Below, one piece after another: positions 14,272-16,971 of a stretch of 16,971 bases of DNA. Each line of letters opens with the position of its first letter. The first letter of the stretch is position 1. The notes under the pieces were generated by a model, which was given only the letters and a program-made list of their open reading frames with translations, did not search any database and was not told the origin of the DNA. The DNA lies in the NCBI GenBank assembly GCA_002321395.1, contig DCMK01000064.1, positions 10,214 to 27,184 on the forward strand, in the 5' to 3' direction. Source of the DNA: Caryophanales bacterium UBA1624. GTDB lineage: Bacteria; Bacillota_I; Bacilli_A; RFN20; CAG-826. Both the position numbers and the translations under genes were made by a program.

Positions 14272-15394
14272 GGGCTTCCCCAATCGCGTCCGGGCCCAAA
14301 TCGGTTTTGACTTGCCCTGCGGATTCGTTGGGGATGACGTCGATCAGGCTTCCGTCTTTCCCAATGTGCTTAGTGAACCAATCCCCCAAAGCCAAGGTGG
14401 GGTCACCCCCTTCTTCGCTCAGCCAATTGATGGAAGAGGAATAGCTTTCTTTGATGGGGGTGGAGAGGGTGGAGAGGATCGGCCTTCCTGAGCTTAGGTA
14501 TTCCAAAACCTTGGATGGGATTGAGACTTCGTCGAGGGATTCCCGGTAAAGGCGGGGGTTGATCAGAAGCGAGGCGTTGCTAAGGCAGGCGTAATGGTCC
14601 TTTTTGCTGATCTGGCCCAAAAAGTGGATCCGCGGGTTTTGCTTCGACGCGATTCTGCAGTTTTCTTCGCAGGGGCCGTGGCCGGCGAGGAGAAGGTCGA
14701 TGTTGGGTTTGCTGAGGCAGTAGGCCTTTAGCAACGCGTTGGTCCCGTCTTTGGCGAACAGGGCCCCTCCATAATAAAGATAAGGCTTGCCCAAAGGGCT
14801 TTTCATCGTCCCGATCCCCTCGACGATTCCCATCTTGGTCAGATGGGGGGCGCCATTTTTGCAGAAGAGGCGATACAGCCCTTCGGTCAAGCAAAAATAG
14901 CCATCGCAGGAAGAGGAGTTTGCCAAGATCCGTTTTTGGTAGAAAGCCTTGGTTCCGCTGATGTTGCGGGGATCGTCGGTGAGGATGGCGATGGTTTTGC
15001 ATCCTTTCCTTTTCTTGAGGAGCTTCGCGGCCTTGGAAAGGGAAAGGTTCAAAGAGTCATAGCAGACGACGTCCCCTTCCCCGATGTCGCGGCAGCCTTT
15101 TTCGATCGCGCGCTCGATGCTTTTGGGAAGGAGAAAGAAACGCGGCAGCTTCCTGGATGCACCTTCTAGGTAATGGCGGCGAAGGGTTGAAGATGGGGAG
15201 AAGGATTTTTCCTTCACCCACCCTTCTTGGCTGGGGATGAGGGAATAGGATTCGACGGAGGAGAACCTCGATAGGGCATTGATCAGCTTGTCGTGGAAAT
15301 TCTGCCCCGCGGGGTTGGGCTTATGGATGGCCTTTTCGCTGAGGATCGCGAAGTCGCCCTCCTCTAAGGCGGTGCTCAGATAAAAGATCCTCAT
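14237..15394 (-). CDS. GT-B fold glycosyltransferase (GT4-like)
   Basis: Predicted cytoplasmic glycosyltransferase of 385 residues for surface polysaccharide assembly; donor and acceptor unknown. The N-terminal half is divergent (MRIFYLSTALEEG; AGQNFHDKLINAL at 29-41). The C-terminal half shows the GT4 pattern: KPYLYYGGALFAKDGTNAL (203-221), DLLLAGHGP (233-241), RIHFLGQISKKDHY (255-268), ASLLINPR (274-281) and the donor-binding block DEVSIPSKVLEYLSSGRPIL (288-307), where Glu298 is the expected acidic residue. The start overlaps the stop of the upstream minus-strand gene as ATGA and has AAGGAG eight or so bases upstream, a normal translationally coupled arrangement. The 3' end overlaps the old C-terminus of the opposite-strand GT4 gene. 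Confidence 0.85.
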   Translation of the reverse strand: MRIFYLSTALEEGDFAILSEKAIHKPNPAGQNFHDKLINALSRFSSVESYSLIPSQEGWVKEKSFSPSSTLRRHYLEGASRKLPRFFLLPKSIERAIEKGCRDIGEGDVVCYDSLNLSLSKAAKLLKKRKGCKTIAILTDDPRNISGTKAFYQKRILANSSSCDGYFCLTEGLYRLFCKNGAPHLTKMGIVEGIGTMKSPLGKPYLYYGGALFAKDGTNALLKAYCLSKPNIDLLLAGHGPCEENCRIASKQNPRIHFLGQISKKDHYACLSNASLLINPRLYRESLDEVSIPSKVLEYLSSGRPILSTLSTPIKESYSSSINWLSEEGGDPTLALGDWFTKHIGKDGSLIDVIPNESAGQVKTDLGPDAIGEALTSFCRSLGSK

Positions 15395-16485
15395 TGGTAT
15401 CTCTCCTTGAAGAAGAGGTAGAGGAATTCTGCGCTTGTTTCCATGGTGAATCCCCGTGCGGTCCTCAACGCTTCTTCTTCCATCCTTTGGTCGGGGAAGC
15501 AGGACAGCTTTTCCCCCAACTCCCCTTCCTTCTCAAAGGAATCCAAAAACCCGTTTCTCCCGTCTTTGATCAGGTGCAGGGCCGCATTGACATTGGGCGA
15601 GGAGATCACGGGCACCCCTTGGGAAAGGGCCTCGTTGATGACGTGCCCATAGATGTCTTCCTTGGAGGGGAAGAGGAAGCAGTCCCCCGCGGAGAAATAC
15701 TTCAAGACCTCTTCGTGGGGCTTATGGGGCAAAAGGAAGACGTTGGTCAGTCCCAGTTCCTTTATCAGTAAGAGCAGCTCTTCTTTCTGCTCCCCATCCC
15801 CGAGGATGTAAAGAGACTCGCCTTGGGGGCGGCTTTTCCAGAAGCGGATCAAGGGGGCGTAGTTCTTCCTGGGGATCAGCTGGCCCGCGGAGAGGAAGAC
15901 CTTCTCCCCCTGCAATCCAAGCTCTTTTCTCAGGGCTTGCTTGCCCTCTTTCGATAAGGGTTTTTCCTGCAGCTCTTTTTCGAAGATGGAGGAGTAGGGG
16001 TAATAGAAAACGCGGGAATCCTCCGCCCCGTAATGGACGAGGTATTGCTTGGATTTCTCATCGGGGGATAAGTAGGCTGAGGCCCCGGAGATGAAGTGAG
16101 TCTTGATCGCTTTGAGGAGGCCGAGTTCTTTTTCTTTTACGATGCCCCCGTTGATCAAAAACACATAGGGGAGCTTTTTCCTTTTGCAATAGGCGATCGT
16201 CCTTTGCTCGGTGAGAGTCCTCCACCCGTTGAGGACGATGACGTCGTAACGGTTTTTCTTCAACGCTTTGATGGGATCGCGGGAGTAGTTGTCCATCTCG
16301 CCCCAAGAGATCCCTTTGCAAAAGTGGGCGGAGAAAGAGATGGGGGTTTCGGAATAAAACAAAGCGTTCCTGCCCTTTTCGGAGGAACGTTCGAAATAAG
16401 CCTCCACTTCGGCTTTCTTTCCCAAAAGGTTGAACAAATTCACCTTATAGGGGGCGGGGTGGTTGAAGAGCCAGAAAATCTTCAT
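15391..16485 (-). CDS. GT4 family glycosyltransferase
   Basis: GT-B transferase of 364 residues, probably another sugar-adding enzyme of the repeat unit. It begins MKIFWLFNHPAPYKVNLFNL, typical of GT4 enzymes in capsule loci. Further blocks are YDVIVLNGWRT (80-90), VFLSAGQLIPRKNYAPLIRF (196-215; the GRL..KN.. hinge region), LYILGDGEQKEEL (225-237), NVFLLPHKPHEEVLKYFSAG (248-267) and FPSKEDIYGHVINEALSQGVPVISS (272-296), with Asp277 and Glu285 spaced as the family's acidic pair. It is first of a two-gene minus-strand unit and starts seven bases after a -10 box, without a Shine-Dalgarno site. It faces ung across 37 bases. Confidence 0.9.
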   Translation of the reverse strand: MKIFWLFNHPAPYKVNLFNLLGKKAEVEAYFERSSEKGRNALFYSETPISFSAHFCKGISWGEMDNYSRDPIKALKKNRYDVIVLNGWRTLTEQRTIAYCKRKKLPYVFLINGGIVKEKELGLLKAIKTHFISGASAYLSPDEKSKQYLVHYGAEDSRVFYYPYSSIFEKELQEKPLSKEGKQALRKELGLQGEKVFLSAGQLIPRKNYAPLIRFWKSRPQGESLYILGDGEQKEELLLLIKELGLTNVFLLPHKPHEEVLKYFSAGDCFLFPSKEDIYGHVINEALSQGVPVISSPNVNAALHLIKDGRNGFLDSFEKEGELGEKLSCFPDQRMEEEALRTARGFTMETSAEFLYLFFKERYQ

Positions 16486-16492
16486 CGGGCTT

Positions 16493-16523
16493 ATTATCCC
16501 ACCTCAGTCTATAATCGTGTCCA
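16493..16523 (-). promoter_or_regulatory. Promoter of the two-glycosyltransferase unit, overlapping the ung promoter
   Basis: On the minus strand GATAAT (16493-16498) ends seven bases before the ATG at 16485. TGGACA (16518-16523, 5 of 6 matches to TTGACA) lies 19 bases upstream, a slightly long spacer, and reaches into the ung start codon. The message would have a leader of at most one or two bases. Confidence 0.55.
16510..16515 (+). promoter_or_regulatory. -10 box of ung, leaderless arrangement
   Basis: A perfect TATAAT is followed by seven bases (CGTGTCC) and the ATG at 16523. No purine-rich ribosome site is present. The -10 box lies inside the spacer of the opposite promoter, so RNA polymerase could not occupy both at once. 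Confidence 0.6.
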
Positions 16524-16971
16524 TGATTTCGGATTGGAAAGATTTCTTCGACTCCGTTTCCCAAAAACCCTATAGCAAAGCGCTGCATTCCTTTCTGAAA
16601 AAGGAATACGCCCACCAGATCGTTTATCCGCCCCGGGATTTGATTTTCAACGCCTTCTCCCTTACTTCGCCCCAGAATATCAAAGCCGTCATCATCGGGC
16701 AGGATCCCTATCACAACCCTGGGCAGGCGATGGGGCTTTCCTTCTCCGTCCCCAAAGGAGTGGGTCTGCCGCCGTCTTTGATGAACATCTACAAGGAAAT
16801 CGAGAACGATTTGGGCGTCAAAATGGATTATTCCAACGGGGATCTGACCCCCTGGGCCAAGCAAGGAGTTTTGCTTTTGAACGCCTATTTGACCGTGCGG
16901 ATGAATCATCCGCTGTCCCATCGGAGGGAGGAATATGGCGCCTTCATCGCCGACGTGATGGAATATCTCGA
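16523..16971 (+). CDS. ung: Uracil-DNA glycosylase, family 1, 3' truncated by the window
   Basis: Base-excision repair enzyme that removes uracil from DNA. The first 149 residues are present and the frame is open at the window end; the family is usually about 220-230 residues. VIIGQDPYHNPGQAMGLSFS (56-75) contains the water-activating loop GQDPYH with catalytic Asp61. GLPPSLMNIYKEIENDLG (81-98) is the conserved Pro-rich block, and WAKQGVLLLNAYLTVRMNHPLSH (111-133) includes uracil-recognising Asn120. The starting Met fits the family N-terminus (ISDWKDFF) and lies just behind a TATAAT. This is a housekeeping gene bounding the polysaccharide locus. It is not related to it in function. Confidence 0.97.
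   Translation, partial: MISDWKDFFDSVSQKPYSKALHSFLKKEYAHQIVYPPRDLIFNAFSLTSPQNIKAVIIGQDPYHNPGQAMGLSFSVPKGVGLPPSLMNIYKEIENDLGVKMDYSNGDLTPWAKQGVLLLNAYLTVRMNHPLSHRREEYGAFIADVMEYL

Noticed and set aside
1..16971. CRISPR array, tRNA/rRNA, insertion sequence, phage or known defence system
   Set aside because: No spaced direct repeats, cloverleaf sequences, transposase or integrase motifs, or paired terminal repeats were seen. The ABC, nuclease and ATP-grasp genes fit surface functions better than a defence module.

Overview
The window (about 57% G+C by eye) looks like a chromosomal segment of a low-G+C-lineage Gram-positive bacterium of the Bacilli/Erysipelotrichia type with an unusually GC-rich genome, probably a gut or rumen organism. 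This is inferred from a DegV/FakA pair, an endonuclease I lipoprotein, a TupA-like ATP-grasp protein and Gram-positive lipoproteins. The species cannot be named from this sequence. Coding density is very high: most genes abut or overlap, and the largest gap is about 130 bases.

Layout. (1) Bases 1-964: 3' part of an ABC-2 type permease, ending in a strong bidirectional terminator. (2) 1007-1963, minus strand: a membrane-anchored alpha/beta hydrolase whose nucleophile-elbow residue is Cys instead of Ser. (3) 2095-10534, plus strand: one long run of eight tightly packed genes. These are a fatty-acid-kinase pair (FakB-like DegV protein, then FakA), a small two-helix membrane protein, a MacB/LolD-class ABC ATPase without its permease, a surface endonuclease I lipoprotein, a GT-D-like polysaccharide protein, a Wzy-like polymerase and an unknown lipoprotein. 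(4) 10538-13016, minus strand: a TupA-like ATP-grasp protein and a Wzx flippase. (5) 13078-14127, plus strand: a GT4 glycosyltransferase whose frame is interrupted by a TAA, with 47 recognisable family residues continuing to 14271. (6) 14237-16485, minus strand: two coupled GT-B glycosyltransferases. (7) 16523 to the window end: the 5' part of uracil-DNA glycosylase (ung).

From 7196 to 16485 the genes form a surface-polysaccharide locus of the Wzx/Wzy type. Glycosyltransferases build a lipid-linked repeat unit, the flippase exports it and the polymerase joins units outside. The ATP-grasp protein may attach an amino acid or peptide. No priming transferase, chain-length regulator or sugar-nucleotide genes are in the window, so the locus is either partial or relies on genes elsewhere. 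The fatty-acid kinase pair is a separate housekeeping function, feeding exogenous fatty acids into phospholipid synthesis.

The most interesting pattern is in the start sites. Four genes that begin transcription units (hydrolase, GT4 at 13078, GT4 at 16485, ung) have a TATAAT/GATAAT hexamer ending exactly 6-7 bases before the start codon and no usable Shine-Dalgarno site. This predicts leaderless or nearly leaderless mRNAs. Genes inside the operons mostly have ordinary Shine-Dalgarno sequences. I did not find a mobile element, CRISPR array, RNA gene or clearly new defence system.
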